From Sclerodactyla briareus (lineage: Eukaryota; Echinodermata; Holothuroidea; Dendrochirotida; Sclerodactylidae): a stretch of DNA of 64,000 bases. The notes under the pieces are model-generated. The model was not told the DNA's origin. It saw only the letters and a list, made by a program, of their open reading frames with translations, and did not search any database. A program made the translations under genes and the position numbers. Shown piece by piece: positions 46,975 to 59,675 of this stretch; the first letter of the stretch is position 1; every line of letters starts with the position of its first letter. The stretch lies in the NCBI GenBank assembly GCA_026419785.1, contig JAODTK010002566.1:62001-126000 (forward strand). Direction: 5' to 3'.

Positions 46975-48010
46975 TGTCTCTAGAATGCACCATGTTGGTT
47001 TTCACCAGATGCTTTGTGTTTTAATAATAATAAGAATAAAATGGTGCATTATATAGCACTAAACACATAACACAAAGAGCACCGATCTAAAGCTCTTTAA
47101 AAAAAAACAAACCAACAAAACGATCAGTCACGAAAGCCCTGATTGAAGAGGTGAGCTTCACGCCTCGACTTGAAAGGGACAGTCGTAGCATTCCTGACAG
47201 AGACGGGAAGAGCAGTCCAGTGAAGAGAGGTGAATTTACTGAAAGACCGATCACCGCAGGATTTTGTAACGGGTGACGAAATGAGAGAGATGTTTGTCTG
47301 AGCTACATAACTTCTGGAGGGTGGATATGAACATACGAAATCCCTAATATATGATGGGGAACCTGTGGTGAGAGCATGACAAAACAACATGAGAACCTTG
47401 AAAGTACCTCTATGTTCAACAGGGAGCCAATGAAGGTGCTGCAACAAAGCTTATGCTCAAACTTTATACTATTGCCATTTGTTTTGTGGCTCTAGAATGC
47501 ACCATGTGGTTTTCACCAGATGCTTTTGTGTGTCTGTGTCTCTAGAATTCACTAATGTTGGTTTTCACCAGATGCTTTGTTTTTTGTAGTTTCTAGAATG
47601 CACAATGGTCAGTTTTTTAACCAGATGCTCATGTTTCGTCGTGTCTCTAGAATGCACTAATGTTTGGTTTCAATAGATGCTGTCGTGTTTTCGTGGTCTC
47701 TAGAATCACCATGTCAGTTTTCAACCAATGCCTTTGGTTTCTTTGGTCTCTAGAATCACTAATGTTGGTTTTTCACCATATGCTTTGTGTTGTGTTGTCT
47801 CTAGATGTAACTAATGTTGGTTTTCACCAGATGTTTGTGTTTGTGGTCTCTAGATGCAACTAATGTTGTTTTCACCAAGATGCTTCGTGTTTTGTAGTCT
47901 CCAGAATACACTGATGTTGGTTTTCACCATATCTTCGTGTTTTTGTGGCCTCTGGAAATGCAACCCATGTCGCTTCTCAACGATGCTTGGCGCTTTGTGG
48001 CCCATGGAAG
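46975..48010. repeat. About 52-bp minisatellite, TCTCTAGAATGCACC type, split by a LINE
   Basis: One unit lies at 46975-47021, then about ten more from 47478. Consensus: TCTCTAGAATGCACCATGTT, GGTTTTCACCAGATGCTTTG, TGTTTTTGTGG. The gap at 47022-47460 is a LINE 3' end. Confidence 0.88.
47022..47460 (-). mobile_element. CR1/L2-like LINE 3' end with reverse-transcriptase tail
   Basis: Minus-strand frame 47447-47124 reads LQHLHWLPVEHRGTFKVLML, SPSYIRDFVCSYPPSRS, CGDRSFSKFTSLHWTALPVS and FKSRREAHLF. This matches the terminal part of CR1/L2-type LINE ORF2 (LHWLPV..R..FK....F....G.APSY). The noncoding tail continues through TATATAATGCACCATTTTAT to a TTATTATTATT end at 47022. 5'-truncated, as usual for LINEs. 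Confidence 0.88.
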
Positions 48011-48389
48011 GACTTGTGTCGTTTTTTTAAACCCTGGATACTATCTTCCGCTTTTGGGTGGATCTATCCGATCCCCCTGAAACTGCCCAAAATTGCCGAA
48101 TAATGGCTTGTTTCAATTCAGGTCCTTCCATGCTCAGGATCTCCAGGTTGTGTTGATGATGGCTGCCATCAGGTGACTCGAGGGGGCGGACAGGTAGGTC
48201 ATGAGAGAAGGATTTGGGGAGGCCCGCTGCGTCGAATGCATCCCCTGAAATTGAATTTCATCGGGGGATTATTGAAAATGAAGTTGATTAGATTTGTGAT
48301 ATTTGGTGACGGAGGTGAGAGTGCTGGTGTATGTGTTGTAGTTTGTAATGAGGGTGATGATTAGTATGTGGTAATATATGGGGAATTGA

Positions 48390-48790
48390 TAAAGCTGATG
48401 GGCGATTATGATGTGATGATGATAATAATGATAAAATAATATCATCATGATCATCATCAATCATAATAGTAAGATAGTATGATACTGTAGTAATGATGAT
48501 GATGGTTTGATGGTAAATAATTATGATCTAGTGATGACAATGTGGTAATAATGATATGGTGATGATAATGTGATGATGATGAAGTGACAATAGTAATAAT
48601 GATATGTAATGACAATGTGGTAAAATAATGATAACGCAGGGTGATGTGTGATAATAGAATAAAGATATAAGATATAAGTACTAATGAGGTGACAAAGTGG
48701 ATACTTAAAATAGGTAAACAGCGATGAGGTTAATGATAATCGTTTTATGATAATGATGTGGATGATAACAGTTGATAATGATGGCAATGT
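48390..48790. repeat. ATGATG/GATAATG-rich simple repeat
   Basis: Imperfect trinucleotide-like text (GATGATAATGTGATGATGAT and similar) with little C. The minus-strand frames full of His/Ile/Tyr are products of it. Confidence 0.85.
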
Positions 48791-49009
48791 GAGTTCACCG
48801 CCATGGCAATGGGAACTAGAAAATGTCGCGCGGGTTAAAACCGCCAGACGTATATATCCCCGCATCTCCTAATCAAGAAATTTGTATGTGAACATGAAAA
48901 CCGGACAAATTCGTGGGAAAGAAGACATTTATCCAGAATTGAAGCGACAACGTGTACAGGTAAATGGGCAATTCGCTAGGCACTTGTTAATTGTCTGAGG
49001 CACCCCTAC

Positions 49010-50106
49010 AGCCCCGGACAGGTGCGTCCTTAAATAAGCACAGTTATTCAAGATTCAACCTTTACCCACATGAACACCCGAGAGAGGTCAAATTCAGTCA
49101 GAGGTCACCACAAATGCAGGTCAAAATTCATCTCACACGGTGAGCCATCGAGCCTTCGCAGATGTTCAATTCTAGATTATAGCCACAAAACAGTTTTGAC
49201 CCCTAAGGGACCTTCGAAGACCTAATGATATGACAGTTTCTATTGAAAGTGACTATCCAGGTGATACATCCACTCATAGGAGCTTCTGCACTCTGATGAA
49301 CACACCCAGTGCTATTGCCGAAAAAGTCACTAAAAGCAGTTTTTGACCCGAAAGTGATTTCAAGACCTTCAATGACCATGGCGGTTTTTACGAAAAGTGT
49401 TACACTCCACGTGATGCTTCCACTCCTAGAGGCCTTATTGCATTCCAATGAACATGTCCATTGTATTGCGAGAAAAAGGTTAAAAATTGAACTTTGACCC
49501 CTGTAACTGCCAAAGTAAGTGTTCCCGATCGAAGCGGGGGAGTGTGTTCCTCCATAAAGCACATAAAGCTCAATCACATATCAAATTATGAGTATGAATG
49601 CCGGAGTTTCTATTTTTTTTGCCCGTAACTCCTTAAATGAGCTCATTTATTCAAGAGATCGACCTAACCACATGACCAACCCGACAGAGGTCAAATTCGG
49701 TTCAGAGGTCACACACATGCAGGCAAACAATTATAACACAATGGTGAACTCCAGCCTTCCGCAGATATTCAATTCTCCGATAATACCCAAAAAAAAACAG
49801 TTTTTGACCCTAAGTGACTTCGAATTACCTTTAATGATAATGACGTTTTTATAACATTGTGACTCTCCGTGATACATCCACTCCTAGGGCATTTTGATTC
49901 GTGATGAACACACCCAGGCTATTGCAGAAAAAGTACTAAAAAGTGTTTGACCCCTAAGTGACCTTAAGACATCAATGACATGCAGGTTTCATGAAAAAAA
50001 TGGTACCATCCATGTGATGCATCCACTCCTGAAGCAGATGCATTCCAATGAACATGTCCAATGTATTGCGAAAAAACGTATTAAAACTATCATTTTGACC
50101 TGATCA
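49010..50106. repeat. Direct duplication of a roughly 490-bp unit
   Basis: 49010-49503 and 49625-50106 share, in order, TCAAG..TCGACC-like openings, GAGGTCAAATTC, CAGAGGTCACA, CAGCCTTCCGCAGATATTCA-like text, GATACATCCACTCCTAGG, GATGAACACACCCAG and CATTCCAATGAACATGTCCA. Each copy contains two related sub-blocks beginning near TTTTTGACCC. Diverged, noncoding. Confidence 0.8.
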
Positions 50107-51211
50107 GGACAACAATATGCAAATTAGTCCCACAAATTACCCTCAGGGACCTTTGATGTATTGATAAATTTATCAGGTGGTAGTGTAGGTCCTATCACAA
50201 TGTTTCGTCAAAATCCCTAAAAGTTGAGAAAATAATTGCATTATTAATTCTAATTATGCTAACGAATATGTAAAATTGAACACATAATGACCTCAAGTGA
50301 TTTCAACGCAATTGAATAAATTTATGGGACTGTTAGAGGTCCTACTCACCGTTCGTGAGAATCCTACCAAAGTTGATAAATTTGCCTTATTGCTGGGCCC
50401 AATATTATGCAAAATTAGTCATGACAAGACGACCTCCAGTGACCTCGGCGACATTAAGAAAATTCATCCGCACTGATAGTTGCGCCTATTCACCAGTTTC
50501 ATGAAAATCCACGAAGTTTGAAATATAACATAATTCTGCTATAATTAGGCTACTGGCCAAGAAATGCAAACTTGACTCGGATGACCTTGAAATTGGTCGC
50601 CATGTTTTTTTCGGCTCAACACTACCCACACAAACCACCCCCACGTTGAAAATTTTGCGAAAAAAACCGCAAATAGAGGCCAACAAATATACGATATAGC
50701 CCTTTTCGAACTTGATCCACCGAGATTTTCTCATAATAAACGGACATGTGTCAAAGTTTTGGGTCATCGATAAAGTGTTAAAGAATGAGAGCGTCAACGC
50801 CGCCTAAAGTTTCCGGCAGCGGCGGCGGAGAACGGCGGGCACACACGGCCAAAACGCATAATACCATCCCCCCGAACGAACTTACAGTGTTGCGGGGAAT
50901 AATGATGATACCATGACCTGAACGTTAACAGTAATACTGGTGAGACTGCTGAATTTCATTATTTCTTCGATAAATGACCATTCACCATTTCACCAAATCT
51001 GTTTGAATTCTGACTGTACAATATTGACACATTAGCAGACAATTGTATATTACAATTCATGTTTGTGTAATGCAATAACTTCACACATGATGAAGAGCAA
51101 TCAGCACTTTCCCCTAGCTTTCTGGACATTGTGATATGTAACTAGAATAGTGCTAACATCTAGGATCATTATATTGCCATAGATGAATTCACTCTTAGCA
51201 TCAAAAAAATT

Positions 51212-51360
51212 GACTGCTCTATTCGTGGGGCTATTTTGTGACATTCACAAGCAAGCTTGCTCCAAACCCCAAGTTTGCAAACCCTGCTCTATTCGTGGGG
51301 ATAATTGTGACATTCACAAACAACACTCGCTCTAAACCCAAAGTTCAAACCCTGTCCATA
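51212..51360. repeat. Tandem duplication of about 75 bp
   Basis: CTGCTCTATTCGTGGGG, TTGTGACATTCACAA and CTC(C/T)AAACCC each appear twice in direct order, with several differences. Confidence 0.85.
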
Positions 51361-52261
51361 TGCACCATGGCGCCTTTGAAATATATGTGGGTTTAGATCA
51401 TCAACCAGAAAGCAAAGGTTTTGTGATTCCTTGACTCTTTCTGAAAACCTCTAGCCAGACACCAGGGACAAAGAGAGATTGGACCCAGCTCATTAGGGTA
51501 AATAAAGTTGACAAATTGTCCCTTTCTTCGACATACCAACAGGGTTCTGGACTTTTCTTGATAAGAAAGCGACACACTAAATTAATTGTGTCAGACTTGA
51601 CCCGGGTGACTAAGATGACCTGACCACAGAACAATAGGTAAATGTACTAATCACAGGAACACACACACCAAGTATGCTTCTTCCATCACCGGGGGGTTGG
51701 TTATGGTGTTTACAAAGCAAAGAGTCACACACATACATACACACACAAACACAACAGCAACATATGACATTACTACATAGTTTCCTCGACTTTTGACAAG
51801 GATCAGAAAGATCCTCCTCATCGAACATAGACGACAAAACCCGCTGCGAAACATGAGAGAGAGGAGCAGAGTGCCATATTACGTTCTCCAGAACTCAGCT
51901 AGTGGGGCTGGGCGAAGAAATTGCGACACGGTAGGCCATGAGGGCTTCTTGGCATTGCTTGAGGTCCTGTCCAGGACCCGGGGGTATGAAAATCCGAAGA
52001 GCACTGTATACACTGGGACATCTCTTGCGATAAACTTCCTCCTGGTAGAGAAAATAACCAATCAACTTGTGAAAATTGTGTCCGTACACTGGTTCCTGAA
52101 GCCGCATTGGGCTCCTTCGATGTGAGGACATTGATGACGACAGGAATATGGATGGAGCGTCGAAAATGGTGCGGTATTGTGTTAATAAAAGGAATTTGTA
52201 AACTGACATTAGTATGAAAACCAACGAATGTGCTACCAAGTATTGCAAGGAGTATTATATT

Positions 52262-52650
52262 TCCTTGGGTGGAAGAACGGCAGAGTGGTATCAGCTAGGC
52301 CAAGACACATTCCGTGTTCAAATCCCAAACGTCACAGAGTTTCCTCTAGAGCCGCTGTATGCAGCGAGGTATTGGCTTCACTTCATGGTTCCTGTAATGC
52401 AGTGGAACATTCTGGGGTTTATCGGGATAGCTCAATAGTCTCGTCAGTCATCTGTGAGGCACGTTGGACATAGACCTTCAGCTCCTCCAGGTTCAGAGAA
52501 AGTAGTAGGTCCTGGAGTTCATGATCAGTCCCTAATTCAGAGGGGATGTAAAATGGCATTCCCAGGAGTAGGTTAGGATTGGGAACACCCGTCTCGATAT
52601 CATCAGAGCACAAGTCGAGAAAGAGAATAAGAGTATCGCTGGTGTCTTAT
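52262..52650 (+). mobile_element. tRNA-derived SINE, full head and body
   Basis: Head: A-box-like ACGGCAGAGTGGTATC and B-box-like GTGTTCAAATCCC at 52275-52330. Body: CTCCAGGTTCAGAGAAAGTA, GTAAAATGGCATTCCCAGGA, TCGATATCATCAGAGCACAA and GAGTATCGCTGGTGTCT. Same family as 41640-42085 (inverted) and 23240-23530. Confidence 0.75.
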
Positions 52651-54209
52651 GCGAGATAGGTCACTTTGAATGGAACGACAGATGCGCCATTTTTAGAAGG
52701 ATTGCATATCACCTAACAAATGTTACTCGAGGAGGCGTTTTGTTCTTTATATAAGTGTGATCAAATAATTCTAAGATAAGTGCAAAGATTCAAGCCAATT
52801 TAGTCTATTTTTTTTGGCATTATACCATCAGTGATCAATATAAAAAGGGTACAGTGTTGTGCACAGAATGTGAAGGATAGTTGGGAAGAAAAACAAAGAA
52901 CTACAAAAAAATACCAGCTGGTAGGGTTTGTGTGACGTCATAATTAGACGGTTCAAGTATCCTGCATTCACCTTGAGGGAAAAATGGCAGCGCCCGTCTT
53001 TTTGTTTCAAACGCATATAACTTGGGCAGGGAACAATATTTTTTTGATGGATTTTTGTGTAGATGTTTTAGTACACACGCTGCTCATATATGTTAAGATA
53101 TTCCCAGACTTTAATTCTCCTTTATACCAAAATGAAGATGCGGTCAATTTAATAATGTCTCTTTCAGGCATTACGCAACCTTCGATACACCTGGCTGCCA
53201 GGATCTGATTTTGCCCGACAATAATCTCACAGGACCAGTGGAGGCGAGGCCATTTAATTTGGATGAAGCTTTGCTGTACCTCGTCTAAACCCATTACAGC
53301 TATTCAATCCAGTTATCAAAATTGTCAATGGCTTCGATGATCTCTCTTTCGACCACTATCTTCTTTGAATTCCCTAATGTTACCCCCGATAGTTCCATGG
53401 TCTCGATCTTCATGGTAAACATTGGTCAGATGAGACATTTCGGAAGAATATTCTCTTCGCAAGAGTCGATTGATGAGTGGCAATAATAGCCTCCCTGCGA
53501 GTTGTTTGGGTTTAGAGTGGTATGCTTTCAAGAACCGTCCTTGACATGGTGTCTTCAGATTGTCTGCGTCTGCTCTGTTTCTTCTTTTTTCAGGTTGTTG
53601 TGGTTCATAGTGATTCTGAGGACTTTCGCTGGCTTTTTGTGAACCCAGTCATTTGTGACGGCTTCTCTCCCATCCTACCCTAAACGTCTTCACGGAGCCC
53701 CACTCCTTTATAGACTTCCTGCAATAACCATCGCTGTCGTCCAATGTTTATAGATCTCTGCTCTCTCATCGTGACCTTTGACCTAGCATCTCCTCTGGTA
53801 AATACGCTCCCTAATACACAAGGCAGGGTCATACCGCCACGGCATTAATGTAGCTCAAAACCAAACTTCCAATAAACTGTGGAAAATAGGAGAAAACGAA
53901 ATATAATCAAAATAAAATAATGTCTTCACAATAGTTAGCTGTAGCTTAGCTGCCCCTACAACATTTAATAATTTCATCTCTACATTACATCAACAATCAG
54001 CACTCCCCCCCCCCCCCCTTTTTCCAAATCCCTCCGGGGGCAGTAGAAACATCTGCATAATCACACACCACATAAGCCTTCTTCACAGAGAACCAACGAC
54101 CAAGCCAACTTGTGGACTGTGGGAAGAGTGATAATACCACTAGAACACACGTGTGGTGAAAGCTTAAAAAATCTGACAATTTAATCGCCGCATGTAGACA
54201 GATTAAACA

Positions 54210-54372
54210 TCACTATGCTTAGCTAAAACCTACCATACACTATCTTAGCTACACATAAGCATATGCTAGCTTATCTATACTTAAGCATACACTAATCTAG
54301 CTAACACTTAAGCATACACTAGCTTAGCTAACACCTGACAACACTATCTTAGCTAACACCTAAGAGCATACT
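54210..54372. repeat. About 27-bp tandem repeat, TTAGCTAACACCTAAGCATA type
   Basis: Six or so imperfect units with core CTTAGCTAACACCTAAGCAT plus ACACTA. Confidence 0.85.
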
Positions 54373-55433
54373 TGGTGACCTTTTATTTTCAAAGTTAGCA
54401 TTTCTGGAAGAGTCCAGTCATTGGCTCATTCCTAGGGATCCAAGCCTTAATCCTATATTGCGAGCTTAAGCCTAGCCCCCGCCCCCCCCCTTAATCCACA
54501 ATAACCCTTCTATACGCATTGACGCTGATAGTAGAATACTAAGAGTACTGGTTGATGACGCGATCCCTTTTTTCCCACTTTTCTAATGTCTACGTGTAAG
54601 ACCGTACAACCAACTTGTTTTTTTTGTTTTTTCACAAGCTGGCCCACATAAGTTGGGGACAATTTCCAATTACATTACAAATTCAGTTGTTGGAACGATT
54701 TATATAATATATATATATGATCTATTTCACAACTTACAAATGCAACTTGCCTATCGGTCGGTGCATTACCTTCACGAGACCTTTTTATTTGAATACTTTG
54801 AAAAATACGTGATTTGCCTCCCTTTGCTTGCCCCCCCCCTCCACTTAAACTAACAGCGTCCATGAAAGCCCTAACATGTTTATCCCACGAGCGTTTGTTG
54901 TCTCACACTACCCCGTGTAAGAGTGGGGACATGTACTTAGTAACATGCCCATATGGGGGCAGTCCTAATAGGGAGTCCCTCAGGATACAATGACATACTG
55001 AATGGCGTGTGTGGGAGGTGGACAGAACGACACTAATGATCAAGGAAGGGTAATTATTGTGAAGCGCTCTGAGACAGGGTATTATCATACAAGCAACGAA
55101 GATGTGTGGCAATCACCTGTCGGAATGTCACCTCAAGGCCAGTGGTCAAAGCCATGTGCAGAAATACGAGATCGGTTTCTGCACAAGGGACATGATGATT
55201 TTGGCCTGGAAACGAACGAGAGGAAGTTCACTATGGGGATGAAGTGATTGTCTGACTGGCTATGGGCAGGACTAAGCAGATTGTGAAGGTGGCCAACATT
55301 GCACAATATAAAATGTGGGTTCTCGAATCGCTGGTCGTGCCTATTTTGCAATCAAATGATTTTTCGTGGTCCATCAATTTCGAGTAGGAGAGAGGAGTGA
55401 TTCGCTAGTTAGCAGTGGTTAATAGCAGAATTT

Positions 55434-55825
55434 TAAAGGACGACTGCAGGATGAATACAAAGAGGCTAATATATTGGCTGAGAAAAAAACTGAAGGGCGT
55501 CAGTTCAAACCCGAAGTTTGTACGATGTCCTGTAAGGAGTTGCCAGTCTTTGAAGTTGTGCATGTGTTATTGTGACACAGATCGAAAAGCTCTCATAAGA
55601 AATAATAATTGATGGCATACTTGCACACACTGCAAACAATGCTTTTCTTGTTTTCATATTGAAATTCACACAGCATTTCACTTTGAAAAGCATTTAGTCG
55701 ATGGGTGAGGATTGCTGTAGGTAGTGGTGGAGGTTTGATGGTTAGTTTGGTGAGAGAAAGCAAATACTTCTGCTAATTGTTGACCTCATCAACAAATTGA
55801 AACAACGAAATACATGGACATAACT
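55434..55825 (+). mobile_element. 590-bp inverted-end element, copy D, left part
   Basis: Begins AAAGGACGACTGCAGGATGA and follows copy A through AATATATTGGCTGAG, GAAAAGCATTTAGTCGATGG and TTGAAACAACGAAATACATG. It stops near the middle of the element. The right half reappears at 59509 in the same orientation. Confidence 0.8.
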
Positions 55826-56344
55826 TCCCCGGGCTGTCGATTGGGGATGTTCATGGTTGTTAACAATTGGATAAGGCCTCGAAATAACCGACGGCACTGA
55901 CGGCAACCGCCGCGGTGCACATGCCAATTGCCGTGATGCCCTCACATTCAAGATTTAACCGACGGCAGTGATGCGTGCCCTAATTGCTCATGCCGTCGGT
56001 TGCCCTCCCCTCTCAAAACTAGAGATAATACCCTACAGCAACTCGGAAGTGTTCCATGGAATCGCAGGCCCATGACATGTAAAGGTGTCCATTTCAGAAT
56101 CATAGATAAGTGCATCTAATTAAACGTTACAAGCTGGGCCCGCCCAGCGTCCTCACACATTACATTAATAATCAAACGGCAGTATGGAATTGTCACGCAA
56201 CCGGCCTACGTGAGTCAATAAAAAACAATTGTTTACGTTCACTTCTGAGCTAAAATTTACTGCATGCCGCCGTACGCGCACATGGTTGTTGAAATGCTTT
56301 CGAACCCAGTGCTTCGCTGGCAGCATGCAGTCCGGAGCGCGTAA

Positions 56345-56510
56345 CGTAACAAAATCCATCAAAGCTGGAATCAACCCATCGAAAAACAGAATTCAAACCC
56401 ATCGAAAACAGAATCAACCCATCGAAAAGAATCAACCTATCGAAAACAGAATCAAGCCTTGCAAAGGAATGAATTAACCCTTTGAAGAGCGGATCAGCAT
56501 ATCAAACAAG
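56345..56510. repeat. Tandem AATCAACCCATCGAAAACAG units, left arm
   Basis: About seven imperfect 17-22 bp units. The inverted counterpart is at 58755-58905. Confidence 0.85.
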
Positions 56511-58754
56511 ATAAGTAGTTCATTGCTATGCCATGACCTCCACTTAACAGGATTATTCCACTTGTTTTGCCGTCTCCGTTTAAGTGTGAACACTCGCGCA
56601 GTCCATGGTGCGCGGAGTGGAACCAAACTCATCAAGAATGAATCAGACCATCAGGATTTGGATCCAATACGTCCAAAACAGGAACAGGGTGTCCAAACCG
56701 GAATCGGTGTTCAGACCAGAAGACGAACTGTCAGGAAAGCAAGAACGCAACCTGCGTAATAGTCCTTGGTCGCAATATTGTTTAATAAGTAGTGGAGATG
56801 AAGGTGAGGGAAGGGAGTGGTATGGGGGTTGAAAGGGGAGTGTGAGAAGTGTGTTAATATAGCGAGTGTAAAGGAGGTCACGGTGGCGGAGTAGTTGGAT
56901 GAGAGGGGTGTGGGCAGATGTAAGAGATTGAGTGTACTTAGTGGCGGTGTATGCGAAGAGAGAAGGAGTGGCGCCGCGGGGGGAGGAGCGGGCGGGGGCC
57001 CATGCCCCCCCCCCCGTCGGGAAGTTGCCCACCCCCCCCCCCGCGGGGACTTTTTCCATCAGTCGCGGGAGCCCGAGTTGGGTACGCTAAAATGTACAAA
57101 CCCCACGAGGGCCTGTTGCCCCCCCGACAGTATATATTTCCAAACTTCTTTGTAGTGAAAATTCCAGAATGAAGCTGAAAATTCGACCGATTATTATTTC
57201 CAACCTATCGGCATGGTGCAAATTCGTATATTACAGCTGACAATTCGCGCGCCTCTTACCTTATCTTAGCTAAGTTTAGGATCGTATAATACATCCGAAC
57301 TATCATCCTACCAACACTATACAACGTAGCATAGGCTTGAAAGTCTTATGGATATCTTTGGAGAGATCAATGTTACAATTGTTGGGGAGGGAAACCTCCT
57401 TACCGAAAGCGTCTACCATGTTTTGCAGGACAGCAAACACAAAACAACAAAACATAGAAAAAGAAAAAGAAAAGGCAGGTGTTGACGTAGGGTGCGACTC
57501 GAAAAGCTTTGACTCAGCTGGACCCTCCGCGGGGATACTTGCCCTCCTCCCACAACCCTACGCCACCACGACAGTGCACAGTGAATTCGTGCAATACTGA
57601 CCTATTTGACACTTGTACGACTTCACTTGGGTTTAACATGTAGTCATCGAGTGATTGCTGTATGTAACATTCTGTCAATCTTTCATACATGTTGGGAAAC
57701 TACAATCAGTGGAAGTGGGAGAGTGTGTTATTATAACAGGTACTATGGGCATGGAATTTGAATTATGTACTCTTTCTAGATGATACACGACGAAGATACA
57801 GGTAGAATGCAATAAGCATCGTAGGGACTATATGGAGTCTGCAAGTCTTTGGTGTAATGTCATGAACTGATCAGTACACACATGGAATAGAATTCGTGCA
57901 TGGTTAACAAGTTTAAATGTTGAAAAATCCATTTTTCTGAATGTCCCATTTATTCCTCAAAAATGACCCTGGTCTACTGCCACACACTTTTTAAACCGGA
58001 ACAACAAAACTATGCTTACTTAACTCATTGAGAGATCATGTTTCTGTCTAGACTGACCGAATTAAGAAAGAAACAGTGTCACTTGCATGGCGTATATGTG
58101 TATGTCACACCTTATAATAGCCGGACATTCCTTTAACGATCCAACAGGTTATAACAAAATTGTGCGATAAAACACCTGACATACGGGTAGAAACTGACTA
58201 TTGACCCCAGTCAGTATTCATTTATAGAGCTATTCAGACAAAATAGAAAGGCTCGCTAAAAGAGAATGTCTCGCCTGAACAACATCAGTAGGAAAGGGAC
58301 ACAAAATACCTAATCGCCGAGGGTGATCAGAGTTGTGTCATGTGAGGACATATCGAATCCCTTATAGACGTCTACAATGCTCAAACCATTCAACCAAACA
58401 CTACTATTTGCCAATGGACCATTGAAAATAGAATGACAGGGTAAAAAAAACAAAAACAGCTCCTCGCGCTTGGCAGCAACCAATCCAGGGAATTCCTCCA
58501 AAAAAATGTTATTAGCCGAAAAGAACATGCCAAAAATGCCATGTTAGCTTGCATTCAGATCTTAGAACTCCCCATCAAGGATCACACGCAGCGATGCTTC
58601 CAAATCCTGGATGGTATGATTCATCTTGCTAATTTTGTTACACTCCGAGCACCAGGACTGGAGCGGAGTGTAATCAAACCAAAGGAGGCGCGGCAATACA
58701 ATGAAAATCTGTCAGGGTAGAGGTCATGGAGTATATATGACGTACGATTCTTGT

Positions 58755-58905
58755 TGGAAAGGCTGATACCGCTTTTCAATGGGTTGATTCTTTCTTTGAT
58801 GGCCTGATTCGGTTTTCGATGAGTGGTGGTTCTTTTTTCGATGAGTTGATTATGTTTCGATGGGTTGATTATTTTTTCGATGGGTTGTTGATTCCAAATT
58901 TGATG
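58755..58905. repeat. Tandem TTTTCGATGGGTTGATT units, right arm
   Basis: Reverse complement of the left-arm units (TTTCGATGGGTTGATTAT etc.), about six to seven units. Confidence 0.85.
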
Positions 58906-59508
58906 GATTATGTTGTTACGTTTCGCACTCAGTATGAGGGGGACAGCGCTAGCAATGGGCGGCAGGTTGCTAGCGCTTACACAGAAGTACACGTACGGTC
59001 GTAGTGTGTGGTGTGGTTGAGGTGAGACTGTTCCGAACTGTAGTTGCCTGCGAGGTTCAGTCGCACGACCGAAACTGGTCACCAATAACATTTATAAAGA
59101 CAATATATCAGTAGTCCTACATGATACGCGTGAACGCATTATATTGCCAGAAAGCTACATTTGTGTTTTCATGGAAAATATGAAAAAACGATCTCTTTGA
59201 GTATATAGAGTAAATTAATTAGGAGTGAAAAATCATTGCAAAACCGTAAGTGACGACAGACAAGAATACACCGGAGCTCTGCGCTAGCTAGATAGTCCAT
59301 GAAGAGAGAGTTCAATAACACGGTACAATAAAACATTTTGCGGTAATTTCAAATTTGCCTTCTTGCCCTCGTCCTGTTTCAGGAATACCTTGCTGCCTTT
59401 GGCAAATTCTCTAAATGCCTTGGTGCCCTGCCATTTTTAAAGTAACCGAAGGCAATTTTTAATCTCCTCCGAAAATTGCCGTGGCCCCTTCCACTTTTAA
59501 TCGAGGCA

Positions 59509-59675
59509 CTATTGGGATTATCCCCAATTCCTCTGCATATGGATTCAAACTTTGAAGGCCAATAACTCCACTTAGGATCATCGTATGAAATGGAGGTTGG
59601 ACCTCTAGATACAGTTTTCCATTCTCCACGATATAACTCTGTGGGTTCCGAGCCTGTGAAGTTGTCCTTCAAGAG
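59509..59675 (+). mobile_element. 590-bp inverted-end element, copy D, right part
   Basis: ATTGGGATTATCCCCAATTC, GAAGGCCAATAACTCCACTT, CTAGATACAGTTTTCCATTC and final AAGTTGTCCTTCAA equal the right half of copy A. Together with 55434-55825 this makes one element split by the 3.7-kb insertion. Confidence 0.8.

Larger units (their letters stand above)
50107..55430. other. Repeat-rich stretch without a recognised gene (SINE annotated separately)
   Basis: Includes further GACC/GTGACCT-type repeat text to 50.6 kb, a CpG-rich patch near 50.81-50.87 kb, a 75-bp tandem duplication at 51.21-51.36 kb and a poly-C run at 54004. The ORFs at 51.8-52.2 kb on both strands are unrecognised. Confidence 0.5.
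55826..59508. mobile_element. 3.7-kb element with long diverged inverted arms (TU/foldback-like), inserted in copy D
   Basis: Left arm about 55.86-56.64 kb, right arm about 58.63-59.50 kb, similar in inverted orientation. Outer parts share GCCTCGA and ACGGCAA motifs. Then come GTAACAAAATCCATCAAA, tandem AATCAACCCATCGAAAA units, AAGCGGATCAGC and CCATGACCTC, ending in CGGAGTGGAACCAAACTCAT (right-arm counterpart CGGAGTGTAACAAAATTAGC). Long inverted arms with internal tandem repeats and an unrelated middle are the architecture of sea urchin TU foldback elements. The middle (56.7-58.6 kb) holds G-rich and poly-C text but no transposase I can see. Confidence 0.7.

Noticed and set aside
48269..48865. 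His/Ile/Tyr-rich minus-strand frames
   Set aside because: Antisense of an ATGATG-type simple repeat.
51793..52248. Overlapping 110-codon (+) and 117-codon (-) frames
   Set aside because: Both strands are open over the same bases, without domain similarity or paired splice sites; cannot be supported as a gene.
56643..57059. 138-codon minus-strand frame in the middle of the foldback-like element
   Set aside because: Begins in poly-G/C text and shows no transposase or other domain; kept only as content of the element.
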